Assembly (NCBI GenBank): GCA_006503535.1
Contig: QYRS01000007.1
Location: forward strand, 1,116,001-1,180,000
Origin: Arthrinium phaeospermum
Taxonomy: Eukaryota; Ascomycota; Sordariomycetes; Amphisphaeriales; Apiosporaceae
Length of the DNA stretch: 64,000 bases
Direction: 5' to 3'
The position numbers and the translations under genes are program-made. Of the stretch, positions 37,233-53,500 are shown piece after piece. The notes beneath the pieces were generated by a model, which worked only from the letters and a program-made list of their open reading frames with translations, was not told the DNA's origin and ran no database searches. Positions within the stretch are counted from its first letter, which is position 1. Every line of letters starts with the position of its first letter.

Positions 37233-37739
37233 TGTTCTATCCACACCGCCAAGGTGAGAGCAGCCTCAAAACGGCCACTTCCGATTTGAATGTGGATGTG
37301 AAAAACTAGACGTCTACGTTGAACTTTTACAAAGGATGCTAGTCCTCCTAGGTAAGAGGCTAAACTATACTAATTTAAAAATTTATATTTATATATAAAA
37401 TATTAATATTAATATAATTGATTAGTAAAGTTTAAAATTATTTAATTAGCTTTATATAACGCCTTTTTTCTCTCCCTCCCCCTTTTAAATTTATACTATT
37501 ATATATAGCCCGGCTTAGTTTATTACCGCCTCGATCGATCTACTCGTTATCCTTTTCGTTAAGCCTTTCGATTAACGCCCGGAATTAAGGGTTTTTTTAA
37601 ATATTATTAAAAAAGGGGGTTTAAATTAAACCTTTAATTTTATTTATTTAATTTCGGAATTTATTAAATAATTTAATTTATATAATAAAAAAAATTCATT
37701 ATTATTAATTATTTCCTTTAAAAAAAGTTTATAATCGAT

Positions 37740-40700
37740 AATATATATATTATAAAAAGCTAATTTAAATATAAACTTTATTATAATTTTACGTTTAATA
37801 TATTTTATATTTTTTTAAAGCTTTTTTTTTTAATTTTATTTTTAAAACTTTATAATATTAAAATAAATAATTTTATAAAAATATATTTTATTAAATATTT
37901 ACTTTTTTTTAAATAAGGTTCGAACTTCGAGTTATTATATCGAAGTTTATTTCCCGAGCTTTTTTTATAAATTTTTATTTAAATATTATAATATATCGTT
38001 TATTTATTCGTCCGTTTATTTATATAATTTTTAATAATTTAATAAAAAATAAAGTTTAAATCGTATTAATTAAACCTTCGCGGTTATTTTATAACGTTAT
38101 ATTATTATAAAAGGAAATTATTATAACGAAACTTTTATTTATATACTTTATTATATTGTTATATTATTATTATATTTTAAAATTTTATTTTTTTAAACTT
38201 TAATATAATAATTATATATTTATAAAATATATATAATAAATAAAGCGATTATAAAAATTATATAAAAATATTAAAAAATAATTATATATTTAATAAATAA
38301 AAATTATATTATAAAGAAAAAAATTTATTTAATATATTTAAAAGCGATATATTAATAAAAGATTTTAATAAAGATTTATTTATTAATTAATATAAATAAA
38401 ATTAATATTATTTATAATTAATATTTAAAAATATTATTATTATTATATAATATAATATTAAAAATATATTTATTATTTTTATAAAAATTATATTTATAAA
38501 ATTTTTATAATATATTTTAATTATATTTTTAAATTAATTTAGCTTATTATCGGAAAGCCGATTATATTATTAAATATATTTATTTTAAAACGTTTAAACC
38601 TACCCATTTTTAATACGATTCTATCTCCGATATTTATATTAAAATAATTTTATATATTAATAAAAATAAAAAAAAATAACCGGCCGATAATTTATTATAT
38701 TTATTAAAAAAAATTACCTATAATATACTTTAAATATTAAAATTATATTAATATTATTATATATTAAAATACTAATTATTATATAAATATATATATAAAT
38801 CCTTATTTTTAATTTTAATTTAAAAAATAATTCTATTTTATACGATATTATTAATAAAATAAAAAAAATAAAATATTATAAATAATAATTATAAAAACGA
38901 TAGCTTTAATAATTTAAATAATAAAAATTTTAAAGATATAATTAATTATAATTTAAATAAAGAAATTATAACTTATAATTTTATTAATTTATATTATAAT
39001 AATTAAAAAATAAGGATAAGCGATTTAAAAAAAAATTTAAATAAAAAAAAGAATTATAAAAAATAAAGGGAAAATAAAAATAAAAACTATATTAAAAAAA
39101 AAAGGCGGATATAAAACCGTTAATAATAAAAAAAGAAAAAAAAAATAAAAAAAAGAAAAAGTTTAAAAAAAACGGGAAAAAAATAAATAAAAACGAATAT
39201 ATATTATTATTAATTATAATATATAATAAAATATTTTTAATTATAAATTAATATATAAATTATTAAATTTTATATAATTATTAAATTTAATTTTTTTAAA
39301 AAGTTTTTTTTTATTTTTATTAAAATATAATATTAAATAATTAATATAATTAATTCCGTCTTATAAAAGATATTAATTTATTATTTATATTAAAAAGAAA
39401 ATTTATATAAAACTTATTACTTTTTATACGATAAATTAAATTAAATAAATATATAAATTAATTAATTATATAATAATCGATTAATAATAAATTAATAATA
39501 ATATATTTATTAAAAAATTATTTATTAATTTCGATTTTTTTATTTTCTATTTATTAACGCTTTAATATTATTTATTTTATTATTTCGTTATAACGAATTT
39601 TTAAATAACGATTAAGGATTAACGCGGCTTCTTTTTTTATATTTATACGGCCTTTTTTTAACTTTATAAAAACGCGGTATTCGTTATTAAAATTATAAAA
39701 AAATTAATCGTTATTTCTCCCGATTTTTTTTTTCGCTTTTATTTTTTATTAAACAATAAAAAAAAAATATAAATATAAAATTATTTTTTATTTTAATTCT
39801 CGAAATATTATATTATCGATAATTTTAATAATATCGAAATATTTTAATTTTAATAAGTTAATAAATTTAATAAAATATTTTAGCTTTAAAGCGTTATAAC
39901 GTATAATTAATAAAATAATTTCTTTAAAATTATTAAAAACGCTTTTTATAAACGTATATAATATAACGTCGTTATTAATATTAATATTTACTATAATATA
40001 TATAAATAAATATTAAAATTTAAATAATTATATATATTTAATAATATATAAAAATTAAAATAATAATAATATATATATATATATATAAAAAAAAAAAATA
40101 AATTATAAGTTTTAAAGAATATTTATCGCGAAAATTTATACTTATTTTTAAAAGCTTTTTTTAAAAACTTATATAAAATTAATATTTATATACGTTAATT
40201 TTAAGAATTTTATTATTTAATATAAATAATTTTTAATAAATTTTAAGCTTATATAATATAACGAATAATTCTTTTCTTAATAATTAAATAATATTATTAT
40301 AAATCCCGGGTTTATTTTAAACCTTATATTATAAAAAATAATAATAATTATAAATAAAAATTATAATAAAAAAGGGTTTAAAATTTATTATTTATTATTA
40401 TTAAAAATTTAATTTTTTTAATTTTATTATTTAAAATATTTATTTATTTTAATACGGAATTATTATTAATTTATATTATTATTTATTTATTCTTTATTAT
40501 TATATTAATTATATATAATATATATTAAAAAAAAAATTTAAATAATATAATTAATTTTAATATAAAAAAACAAAATTTAATATTTAAATTTTTATTTATA
40601 AATAATAATAAAAAAAATAATATTAAACGTTAAATAATTTTAAATATAATTAAATATTAAATTAATTATAAAATATAATAAAAAAAAAAATTATTATTAT

Positions 40701-43700
40701 TATTTATAAAATAATAATAATATTTTATAAAAATAAAAAATTAAAATTTATTAATAATAAAATAATAAAATAATTAAATTAATTAATATTTATAATTATA
40801 TAATAATATATAAAATAAATAAATATTAAATTATTATTAATATTATTTAAAAATTAATTATTTATTTATTTATATATTAATATTTTTATTAAATATAATA
40901 ATATTTTAAATATTTATTATACTTTTTTAAAAATAATAATTATATTTTTTAATTAAATTTATAATAAGTAAATATTTTCTATTTATATATTAAATAAAAA
41001 TTATTTTAATATTATAAATTATTTAAAAATAATTTTAAAAATATATTTAATATATAAATTTTATTTTTAAGATATAAATAAATAAATTATTTTTATATTG
41101 TTTTTTTAAATATTATAAATAATATTAATAAATATATATTAATTTATATATTATTTATAAAATATAATAAAAAATATTTATTTAAATATTATTTAATAAT
41201 AATATTAAAGCTTTAATTATATAGATAAAATAATATAATAATTTTTAATTAAATTTTATAATAATAATAATAAAAAATTTTTATAACTTTTATATTTTTA
41301 TTTTTCGAATTTTTTTAATAAAATTAGTTTTTATATTAATATTAATTTTATTATAATAAATTTTTTAATATAAATAATTTACTATTATTATAATAATTAT
41401 TAATTAATAAAAATAATATATATTTAAATTTTTTTATATTTTAAAATTTATTATAAAAAAATTAAAAAAAATCGAAAAAATATTAATAAGTTTAATATTA
41501 CGAACGTTAAAGTTTTATTAAAAAACTTTTTTAAAATAAAATTATTTTTTAAAATTAAATATAAATATTTTTAATCGTTTATTTTTTATTTATTTTTTTA
41601 ATATTTTTTTTATTAATAATTAAGAAATTATTTTTAATCGTTTAAATTTTAATTATTTTTAATAATATATTTTTATATTTTAAATTATTTATTTTAATTT
41701 TTTTTTTATATTAATAATTTTTTCGTTAATTATAATTATAATTATTTAAAACGAAATAAAATTAATAAAATAATTTATTTTTAAAATAATTATAATTAAT
41801 TATTTATTTTAAAAATTTTTATTATAATTAAATTTTTATTTTAAATTAATATTAAACTTTTAAATTATATATAAATATTATTTATTAAATAAATCGTTAA
41901 AAAATCGATATAAATAATATAATTAAAGTAATATTTTTAAAAAAAATTTAAATTTGAAATATAATTTATAATAAAATTTTTAAATAAATTATTTATATTT
42001 ATTAAATTTAAATTAATTAATTTATTTATTTAAAAAAATTTATTAATAATAAATTATTATATATTATTTTATTTAAATTATTATTTATTTAATAATAAAT
42101 AAAATAATTTAAATTTAATTTATATTAAATTTATTAATTTATTAATTTTAATAATTATTTTAATTAAATATAAAATTTAATAATTTTATTTAATAATAAT
42201 ATTTATTAAGTTTTTATTTAATATTATAAATATAAAAATATTATTAAAATATTATAAAAAAATAATAGTTTTTTATTTTCGAAGTAAATTTTAAAATTAA
42301 TAAATTATTAAAATAATTAAACTTTTTATTTTTAAAAATACAATAATAAAATAAAATTTTTAAAAATAAAATATAAAGGTTTAATAAAAAATTAAAATTA
42401 TAAATAATTTTAAAATTAAAAACGTTTTTATAATTTTTAATTTAAAATATTATTTTATAAATTATATAAATTTAATAAAAAATTTATAAAACTATTTTTA
42501 TTTTATATAAAAAAATACGGATATTTTTAAAATAAAATTATAATATAATCGTTAAACGCGAATCGATCGAAATAAAAAAAAAGAATATAAAATTATTAAT
42601 AAATATATTTCGTTTATTTTAAAATTTTTTTTTATATTTAATATATTTTAAATAAAAACTTTTAAATTATTTAATATAAATATTTAATTAATATATTTTT
42701 ATATAATAATTTATATATTTTAATAAATTTATTAATAATATTTATAATTTATAAATTATTTATATATTAATTTTAAATTTTATAATTTTTTAAAAAATAA
42801 TGAAAAATATATTAAAAAATAATAAATAATTATTTAATTATACCGTGTTTTATATAATTATTTTTATTTATTTTTTAATTAATATAAAATTTAATAAAAT
42901 TATATACGGTTTTAAAATTAATATTTTAAAATATTATTATATAATTTTTTTAAAAAACGATTTTATAAAATTTTAATAAATTAATTATTATAAAAGCGAG
43001 GTTATAAAAATATATATTTTTTTATTTTTTTTTATATAATAATTAATTTTATAATATTTTTAAAATAATTTATTTTTTAATAAATTATTATATTAAAAAT
43101 TTTAATTTTTTATTAATAATTTTAAATTTAATATTATTTTTAAATAAAATTTAATCGTTTAAAATTAAATTATTTATATTATTAAAATCGGATTTAATAT
43201 TAATATTAAATTATTAAATAAAGGTAATAATTTTAAAATGTTTTTTTTTTTTAAATTAAAATTATTATTTTAAATATTTATATTAACGGCGTTATTTTTA
43301 TTATTAAATAGATTTATATTATTAAAAACTTTTTATAATAATTAAAATTAATAAATTTATATTATTATAAATATTAATTTTAAAATAATTTATTTTTTTA
43401 ATTATTTATTATAATTATTTTTTATTAAAATAATCGTTTTATTTAATAATTTAAAATAATAATAATTAATTATTTTTAATAATTAAACTTTTTTAAAAAT
43501 ATATAAGTTTTAATTCGAATTATATTATAAAATTAAAAATAATATTAATAAAATATATTATTATAAATATAAAAATAATTTAATTAATTATAAAAATATA
43601 AAATATATAATAAATAAATTTAAAAATAAATTATTATTAAATATATAAAAAATATTATTTTTTTTTTATTTAATATAAATTTTTAATTATTTATTTTAAA

Positions 43701-44850
43701 TTATATAATTAAAATATATTTTTTAATTATAATTAAATTTTATTATTAATTTATATTTTTAATTTATATTTATTAAATTTAATAATAATATTAATTATAA
43801 TTTTATTAATAAATAAATTATTAAAAAATTTAATAAATATATAAATTTATAAATTTATTATTAATTTTAATTAATAAAAAAATAAATATATAAAATAATA
43901 AAAAGTTTTTTATATTATAAATTTTATAAAATATAATATTATTTAATTATAATATAATTTATTTATTTATTAAAAAATTTTATAATTATATTAATCGATA
44001 TAAATAATAAATATTTTAAAAAAAATTTTATTTATATTTTTAAATTATTTATTATATTTATATAATTTAATTTAATTTTAATATATTAAATTATATTTAA
44101 TTAATTTTAATAAAAAAATTTATATAAAAATTTTTAAAAAAAATATTTTTATTTTAATTTAAAATTAAATTTAAAATTAATTTAAATTATTTTAAAATAA
44201 ATAATAATATAGTTTTTAATAAATAATTTATTAATTAAATTAATTTAATTTATAAATATTATTATTAATATAAATTTTTAATTAATTAATATATAATTTA
44301 TTAATTATATTATAATTATATAATATTTATATTTAAAAAAAAATAAAAATTTATTAATAATTTAAAATATTAATTATAAATAATAAAAATAAAAAAATTT
44401 ATATAAAAATAATTAATAAATAAAAAGTTATTTTAATTTATTAATATTTATTAAAAATTATTTATTTTAAAAATTAAATATTATATAATTTAAAAAATAT
44501 TTTTTTTTAATTATATTTATTTATTAAAATATAATTAAAAATAGAAATATATATAAAAATAATAAATTTAAATAAATAATTATTTTATTAAAATATTAAT
44601 TAATATTTTATTTAATATTAAATTATATTTTTTATTATTAATTTTATTTTTATTAATTATTAATTAAATTTATTTAAACGTTATATATAAATAATATTAA
44701 AATATTTAAATATTAACGGTTTTTTTTTATTTTAAATTTTTTTAAAATTTTTTAATTTTATAAAATTATTATTTATTATTTATATTTATTTAAAATAAAT
44801 ACGAAATTATATATAAAAATTATTTTTTTTATTTATATTATTTTTTTTTT
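37740..44850 (+). mobile_element. Left arm of the giant inverted repeat (RIP-mutated transposon copy)
   Basis: From ttcgaacttcgag near 37920 to the T-rich run at about 44850, this arm can be aligned by eye, base by base, with the reverse complement of 47550-54790. Anchor points are tttcccgagc (37961), aacgggaaaaaaa (39170), taaacgcgaatcgatcg (42554) and atacgaaattatatata (44801). Differences are almost all C/T or G/A. A purine-rich stretch at 39000-39190 could be a former Lys-rich gag-like coding region, which would put the element on the plus strand. Apart from one 1.2 kb insertion (39356-40543) the arm is about 5.9 kb. The element class is unknown. Confidence 0.8.
39356..40543 (+). mobile_element. 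1.19 kb insertion (element A) with a 13 bp target duplication
   Basis: The insertion is flanked by identical aatataattaatt at 39343-39355 and 40544-40556. The uninterrupted site is present once in the opposite arm (complement near 53131-53144). The sequence is the same element as 49542-50750, aligned from its first base (ccgtcttataaaag against tcgttttataaaaa) to its A/T-rich end. No terminal inverted repeat is seen. Long, variable target duplications suggest target-primed (LINE/SINE-like) insertion rather than an LTR or Tc1 element. Confidence 0.8.
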
Positions 44851-47549
44851 CGATTTTTTTAATAATATATTTATTATCGATTTATATAAAATTCGTTTAA
44901 ATAATAATTTTATATTTATATAATTATATTTAAAATATTAAAATTATAACTTAATAATAAAAATAATAAGGATATAATATTAATTAAATTTATTAAATAT
45001 TATTTAAAATTCGATATTTAATTATATAAAGAATTTATAATATATATTATATATATAAATATATAATAAAAATATAAGAAAATTATTTTATAAAGAAAAA
45101 TAAAAGTTATATTAATATAATATTATTTTAAAAGGTTTAATAAAAACTATAATTTATATTTTTTATTATTATTATAAATACGTGTAAATAATCGGTTTAA
45201 TAAAATATATAAAATATTATTATATTTTTTAAATAAATTATAATATATAAAAGGTTTAAAATTTTATATTAAATTATATAATAATATATTATTTTTTAAA
45301 TATAATAATTTTAATAATTTTTAAATATTAAAAGTTTATAAAAGTATTTTTATTTATAATAGTATTTAAAGCGTTATTTAATTAATAAAAAGTAGTTTTT
45401 ATTTTTATTTTAAAAATATTTTTTTTTTATAACGAAGTATATATATTTAGGTTTATTTTTTATTAAATTAAACCCGTTATATATTATAATTATTTATTTA
45501 ATTAAATAATATTTTTTATAATTAGTTATTTTTATAAGTTTATATTTTTAATTAACTTTTTATTAAATCTTTTTAAGTGTATTATTTTTATTTAATTTAA
45601 TTTTAAATTTAATTTAATATAATAATTAAATTAAAGATTTTATTTAATTTATAAAAAATAGTTAAATATAATAATTTTAAGGTATTATTTAATATTTAAT
45701 TAAATAATTTAATAAATTATTAGATTTTATTAATAATTATATTTTAATAGCGTATTTATAAAGTTAATTATATAAATATATATATTAATTATAAAAAAAT
45801 ATAAATTTATATTTTTAAATATATTTATTTATATATATAATAAAAAAGAGAAAGTATAGTATATAAAAGATTATAAAATAATTAATAATAATTATTTAAA
45901 TTTATAATTTTATTTATTTATTATTATTAAATTTTAATTATAATAGGTTTAAAAGTAATTATTATTTATAGTTATTATTTATAAAATTATTTTATCGTAG
46001 TAAAATATTTACCGCTTTTTATTTAATATTATCCCTTAATTTTTATTATTTTAAAATTTATATTTTTAATTTTAATTTATTAGTTAAGGTTTTTAAATTA
46101 ATAATTATAAAAGCTTATATTATTATAGTTTAAAATAATACGTTAATAGTGTTATTAATAGTATTTATTTATATTAAAAACCGGTTTTTAATTTATTTAA
46201 TAGCTTCTTTTTTTACGCTTTAATTTAATTTTAATTATTATAATAAGTTATAAATATTATTTAGTAAGTTTTTATATTATTTATTATTAATTAAGAATTA
46301 ATTTTATTTAATATATTAAGGATATTTATTAAATTAAATAAGTAATAAAATAGTTAATATATATTATAAAGAGCTTATTATTATATAAATATTATATATA
46401 AGCTTTATTATTAATATTTTTATTATATTATAAATATAATAAAATGTATAGCTTTAACGTTAAATATATTATTATAATATATTTATTATTCTTATATTTT
46501 AATTATTCCTTTAAGGTTTTTAATTATAAAAAGAAATTTAAAAATATAAATAGGTTTTTTTAAATAAATAAAATAATAAACCTATTTAAATTATTATGTA
46601 TTTAAGGGTTTAATATCTTTAATTATAAGTTATATATATATTTAAATTACTTAATATAAATAATTTATTTATTAAATATTTTAAATTTATAAAAGGTATT
46701 TATTTAAAGATATATTATTAATTTTATTTGCTTTAATAATTAATATAATACGCTTTATAACTTATTATTCTTTATAAGTATATATATTTTTTTTTTTAAC
46801 TTTTTAAAATTTATCTTTATAAAAGATATTAAAGTCGAGGCTTTATAAAGGCTTTTTAAATTTTAAATATATTAATAAATAAGGGGAGTTTACGGCTGTT
46901 TATTTTATATAATAAGGGTATATATTATTATTAATAAAGTATTATTAAAATGTTAAGTTATATAGTTTTATATTTTTAATAATAATAGTTTTAATTTTTA
47001 AGCTTTTTAATATAATTAATTATATAAACGAGTATAAAAAGCGTTAACATTAATTAATATTAAGTAGATTTATAATTAGAAATAAAAATTATTAAACCTT
47101 TATTAATAATATAATAATTTATAATATAATAATTTATAATATAAAATTAATATATATTTTATATATTTATAAGATTTAAATCCTTTTTTTTATAAATTAT
47201 TTAATTTAACTTATTTAAATAAGCGTTATATTATAAAGATATTTAATAATAGGTTAAGGGATTAATATTAATAATTAAATAGTAACGCGTTATATAAAAA
47301 ATTATATATTAAAGCGTATCGTTTAACGTTTTATAATATTATAACGATTTAATTCTTTTAAAATAAATATTATTAACGGCGTTTTATTAAAATTATTTTA
47401 AAAATTTAATAATAATTATATTAAATAAATAATTTAAGCTTTTTAAAAGATTAAATATCGCGTTTAAAGATAAAGAAAGAATTAATATTTATCGTTTATA
47501 TAAATTAATAACGAAATATATAATTATTAAAAAAAAAAAAAAAAAAATA
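44851..47549. repeat. Spacer between the inverted arms, with strand asymmetry
   Basis: About 2.7 kb does not match the arms. Unlike them, its plus strand keeps many G outside CpG (tagt, aagt, gtat) while C is much rarer, for example at 45300-45600 and 46840-47060. One-sided C-to-T change, or an older element with a skewed strand, would give this. No frame or known element is recognised. Confidence 0.6.
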
Positions 47550-50500
47550 ATATAAATAAAAAAGATAATTTTTATATATATAATTTCGTTATATCCGTTT
47601 TAAATAAATATAAATAATAAATAATAATTTTATAAAATTAAAAAATAAATAAAAAAATAAAATTAATTAATAATTTAAATAATATTAATATTAAAATATA
47701 TTTATAATATTTAAATAAATTTAATTAATAATAAAAATAAAATTAATAATAAAAATATAATTTAATATTAAATAATATTAATTAATATTTTAATAAAATA
47801 ATTATTTATTTAAATTTATTATTTTTATATATTTATTTTTATTTTTAATTATATTTTTAATAAATAAATATAATTAAAAAAAGAATATATTTTTTAAATT
47901 ATATAATATTTAATTTTTAAATAAATAATTTTTAATAAATTAATAAATTAAAATAATTTTTTATTTATTAATTATTTTTATATAAATTAATTTTTTATAT
48001 TTTTATTATTTATAATTAATATTTTAAATTATTAATAAATTTTTATTTTTTTTTTAAATATAAACGTTATATAATTATAATATAATAATTAATAATTATA
48101 TATTAATTAATTAAAATTTATATTAACGGCGATATTTATAAATTAAATTAATTTAATTAATAAATTATTTATTAAAAATATATTTATTATTTATTTTAAA
48201 ATAGTTTAAATTAATTTTAAATTTATTATTTAAACTTAATTTTAAATCGAAATAAAAATATTTTTTTTAAAAGTTTTATATATATTTAAATTATTTTATT
48301 TAATTAAAATTAATTAAATATAATTTAATATATTAAAATTAAATTAAATTATATAAATAAATAATAAATAATTTAAAAATATAAATAAAAAAAAATTTTA
48401 AAATATTTATTATTTATATTAATTAATATAATTATAAAATTTTTTAATAAATAAATAATTATTTATATATTAAATAATATTTTATTAAATTTATAAAATT
48501 TATATAATATAAAAAACCTTTTATTATTTTATATATTTATTTTTTTATTAATTAAAATTAATAATAAATTTATAAATTTATATATTTATTAAATTCTTTA
48601 ATAATTTATTTTTATATAAAATTATAATTAATATTTATTATTAAATTTAATAAATATAAATCGAAAATATAAATTAATAATAAATTTAATTATAGTCAAA
48701 AATATATTTTAATTATATAATTTAAAATAAATAATTAAGATATTTATATAAATAAAATAATAATTTTTTTTTTATATATTAATTTAATAATAATTTATTT
48801 TAAATTTATTTATTATTATATTTTATATTTTTTAATTAATTAAATTATTTTTTATATTTATAATAATATATTTTTATTAATATTATTTTTAATTTTATAA
48901 TATAATTCGAATTAAAATTTAATATATTTTTAAAAAAGCTTAATCGTTAAAAACGGTTAATTATTATTACTTTAAATTATTAAATAAAACGGTTATTTTT
49001 AATAAAAAACGATTATAATAAATAATTAAAAAAATAAATTATTTTAAAATTAATATTTATAATAATATAAATTTTATCGATTTTAATTATTATAAAAAGT
49101 TTTCAATAATATAAACCCGTTTAATAATAAAAATAACGTTATTAATATAAATATTTAAAATAATAATTTTAATTTAAAAGGAAAAAAAACGGATTTTAAA
49201 ATTATCGCTTTTATTTAATAATTTAATATCGATATCGAATTTAACCTTAATAATATAAATAATTTAATTTTAAATAATTAAATTTTATTTAAAAATAATA
49301 TTAAATTTATTAAATATTATTAATAAAAATTAAAACTTTTAATATAATAATTTATTAAAAAATAAATTATTTTAAAAATATAAAATTAATTATATATATA
49401 AAAAGGAATAAAAACGGTATATATTTTTATAATCCTGATTTTTATAATAATTAATTTATTAAAATTTTATAAAGTTATTTTTTAAAAAATTATATAATAA
49501 TATTTTAAAATATTAATTTTAAAATTATATAATTTTATTAATCGTTTTATAAAAAATATTAATTTATTATTTATATTAAAAAAAAATTTATATAAAATTT
49601 ATTATTTTTTATATAATAAATTAAATTAAATAAATATATAAATTAATTAATTATAATAATCGATTAATAAATTAATAATAATATATTTATTAAAAAATTA
49701 TTTATTAATTTCGATTCGCTTTTTTAACTTTATTTCTCGTTTATTAACGCTTCGACGTTATTTATTTCGTTATTTCGTTTTAATAAATTTTTAAATAGCG
49801 ATTAAGAATTAATACGGTTTTTTATTTTATATTTATATAATTTTTTTTTAATTTTATAAAAACGCGATATTTATTATTAAAATCGCGAAATAATCGATTA
49901 TTATTTTTTTAATTTTTTTTTCGTTTTTATTTTTTATTAAATAATAAAAAAAGAATATAAATATAAAATTATTTTTTATTTCGATTTTTAAAATATTATA
50001 TTATTAACGGTTTTAACGATATTAAAATATATTAATTTTAATCGATTAATAAATTTAATAAAATATATTAATTTTAAAACGTTATAATATATAATTAATA
50101 AAATAATTTTTTTAAAATTATTAAAAACACTTTTTATAAACGCGTACGATATAACGTCGTTATTAATATTAATATTTATTATAATATATATAAATAAATA
50201 TTAAAATTTAAATAATTATATATATATTTAATAATATATAAAAAATTAAAATAATAAATAATAACGTATATATATATATATAATAAAAAGGAGAAATTAA
50301 TTATAAATTTTAAAAAACGTTTATCGTAAAAATTTATATTTATTTTTAAAAGTTTTCTTTAAAAATTTACATAAAATCGGTATTTATATACGTTAATTTT
50401 AAAAATTTTATTATTTAATATAAATAATTTTTAATAAATTTTAAATTTATATAATATAAATAAATATAATAATTCCTTTTTTAATAATTAAATATAATAT

Positions 50501-53500
50501 TATTATAAACCCCGGGTTTATTTTAAATTTTATATTATAAAAAATAATAAATAGTTATAATTAAGGATTATAATAAAAAAGGGATTTAATATTTATTATT
50601 TATTATTATTAAAAGTTTAATTTTTTTAATTTTATTATTTAAAATACTTATTTATTTTAATATAAAATTATTATTAATTTATATTATTATTTATTTATTT
50701 ATATTATTTATATTATTATATATATATATTAAAAAGAAAATTTAAATAAATATAATTTTATTAAATTTTATATTAATTAAAAAATAAATAAAAATAATTA
50801 TATAAAATACGGTATAATTAAATAATAATCGTTTATTATTTTTTAATATATTTTTCGTTTTATTTTTTAAAAAGTTATAAAATTTAAAATTAATTAATAT
50901 ATAATAATTTATAAATTATAAATTTATTAATAAATTTATTAAAATATATAATTATTATATAAAATATATTAATCGGGCGTTTATTAAATAATTTAAAAGT
51001 TTTTATTTAAAATATTAAATACGATTAAAAAAGTTTTAAAATAAATAAAATATATTTATTAATAATTTTATATTTCTTTTTTTTTATTCCGATCGGTTTA
51101 CGTTTAGCGATTATATTATAATTTTATTTTAAAAATATCCGCGTTTTTTTTATACGAAATAAAAACGGTTTTTATAAACTTTTTATCGAATTTAATATAT
51201 AATTTATAAAACAATATTTTAAATTAAAAATTATAAAAATATTTTTAATTTTTAAAATTATTTATAATTTTAATTTTTTATTAAACTTTTATATCTTTTT
51301 TTAAAAATCTTATTTTATTATCGCGTTTTTAAAAATAAAGAGTTTAATTATTTTTAATAATTTATTAATTTTAAAATTTATTTTAAAAATAAAAATTATT
51401 ATTTTTTTTATAACGCGATTTTAATAACGTTTTTATATTTTATAATATTAAATAAAGATTTAATAAATATTATTTATTAAATAAAGTTATTAATTTAATA
51501 TATTTAATAAAAATAATTATTAAAATTAGCGAATTAATTAAATTTAAATATTAAATTATTTAATATTTTATTATTATTAAATAAATAATAATTTAAATAA
51601 AAAATATATAATAATCCGTTATTAATAAACTTTTTTAAATAAATAAATCGATTAATTTAAATTTAATAAATATAAATAATTTATTTAAAAATTTTATTAT
51701 AAATTATATTTTAAATTTAAAATTTTTTTAAAAATATTACTTTAATTATATTTTATATCGATTTTTTAATAATTTATTTAATAAATAGTATTTTATATAT
51801 AATTTAAAAGTTTAATATTAATTTAAAATAAAGTATTTAATTATAATAAAAGTTTTTAAAATAAATAATTAATTATAATTATTTTAAAAATAATCGACGT
51901 TTTATTAATTTTATTTCGGTTTAAATAATTATAATTATAATTAATAAAAAAATTATTAATATAAAAAAAAAGATAAAATAAATAATTTAGGGTATAAAAA
52001 CGTATTATTAAAAACGATTAAAGTTTAAACGATTAAAAATAATTTTTTAATTATTAAAAAAAAAAGATATTAAAAAATAAATAAGGAATAAACGATCGAA
52101 AATATTTATATTTAATTTAAAAGGGTAATTTTATTTCGAAAGAATTTATTTCGACGAAATTTTAACGTTTACGATATTAAATTTATTAATATTTCTTCGA
52201 TTTTTTTTTAATTTTTTTTATAATAAATTTTAAAATATAAAAAATTTAAATATATATATTTTTATTAATTAATAATTATTATAATAATAATAAATTATTA
52301 TATCGTTAAAAAGTTTATTATAATAAAATTAATATCGATATAAAAATTAATTTCGTTAAAAAAGTTTAAAAAATAAAATATATAAAGTTAAAAAGTTTTT
52401 TATATATTTATTATTATAAAATTTAATTAAAAATTATTATATTATTTTATTTATATAATTAAAATTTTAACGTTATTATTAAATAACGTTTAAATAATAT
52501 TTTTTATTATATTTTTATAAATAATATATAAATTAATATATATTTTATTAATATTTATTTATAATATTTAAAAAAAATATAGAAATAATTTATTTTATTT
52601 ATTTTAAAAATAAAATTTATATATTAAATATTTTTAAATTATTTTTAAATAATTTATAATATTAAATAATATTTATTAATAATATATAAAAAAAATATAT
52701 TTATTTATTATAAATTCAATTAAAAAACGCGATTATTATTTTTAAAAAAGTATAATAAATTTAAAATATTATTATAATTAATAAAAATTAATATTATATA
52801 AATAAATAAATAATCAATTTTTAAATAATATTAATAATAATTTAATATTTATTTATTTATTTATATTATTATTATATAATTATAAATATTAATTAATTTA
52901 ATTATTTTATTATTTTCGTTATTAATAAGTTTTAATTTTTTATTTTTATAAAATATTATTTATTATTTTTATTTATAAGCGATAATAATAATTTTTTATC
53001 CTTTATTATACTTTTATAATTAATTTAATATATTTAATTATTTAAAATTATTTAATATTTAATATTAATATCTTTTTTATTAATTATTTATAAATAAAAA
53101 TTTAAATATTAAATCCTATTTTTTATATTAAAATTAATTATATTAATTATTTAATATTATATTTTAATAAAAACGAAAAAAAACTTTTTAAAAAAATTAA
53201 ATTCGATAATTATATAAAATTCGATAATTCGTATATTAATTTATAATTAAAATATATTTTATTATATATTATAATTAATAATAATTTACGTTTATTTTTA
53301 TTTATTTTTTTCCCGTTTTTTTTAAATTTCTTTTTTTTTTTATTTTTTTTTCTTTTTTCTATCGTTAACGCTTTTATATTTATTTCTTTTTCTTTAATAT
53401 AATTTTTATTTTTATTTTCCCTTCGTTTTTTATAATTTTTTTTTTATTTAAATTTTTTTTTAAATCGTTTATTCTTATTTTTTAATTATTATAATACGAA

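Noticed and set aside
39356..50750. Elements A and B as the two LTRs of one 11.4 kb retrotransposon
   Set aside because: Each has its own target duplication, and the opposite arm of the inverted repeat shows the empty site for each, so they are separate insertions.
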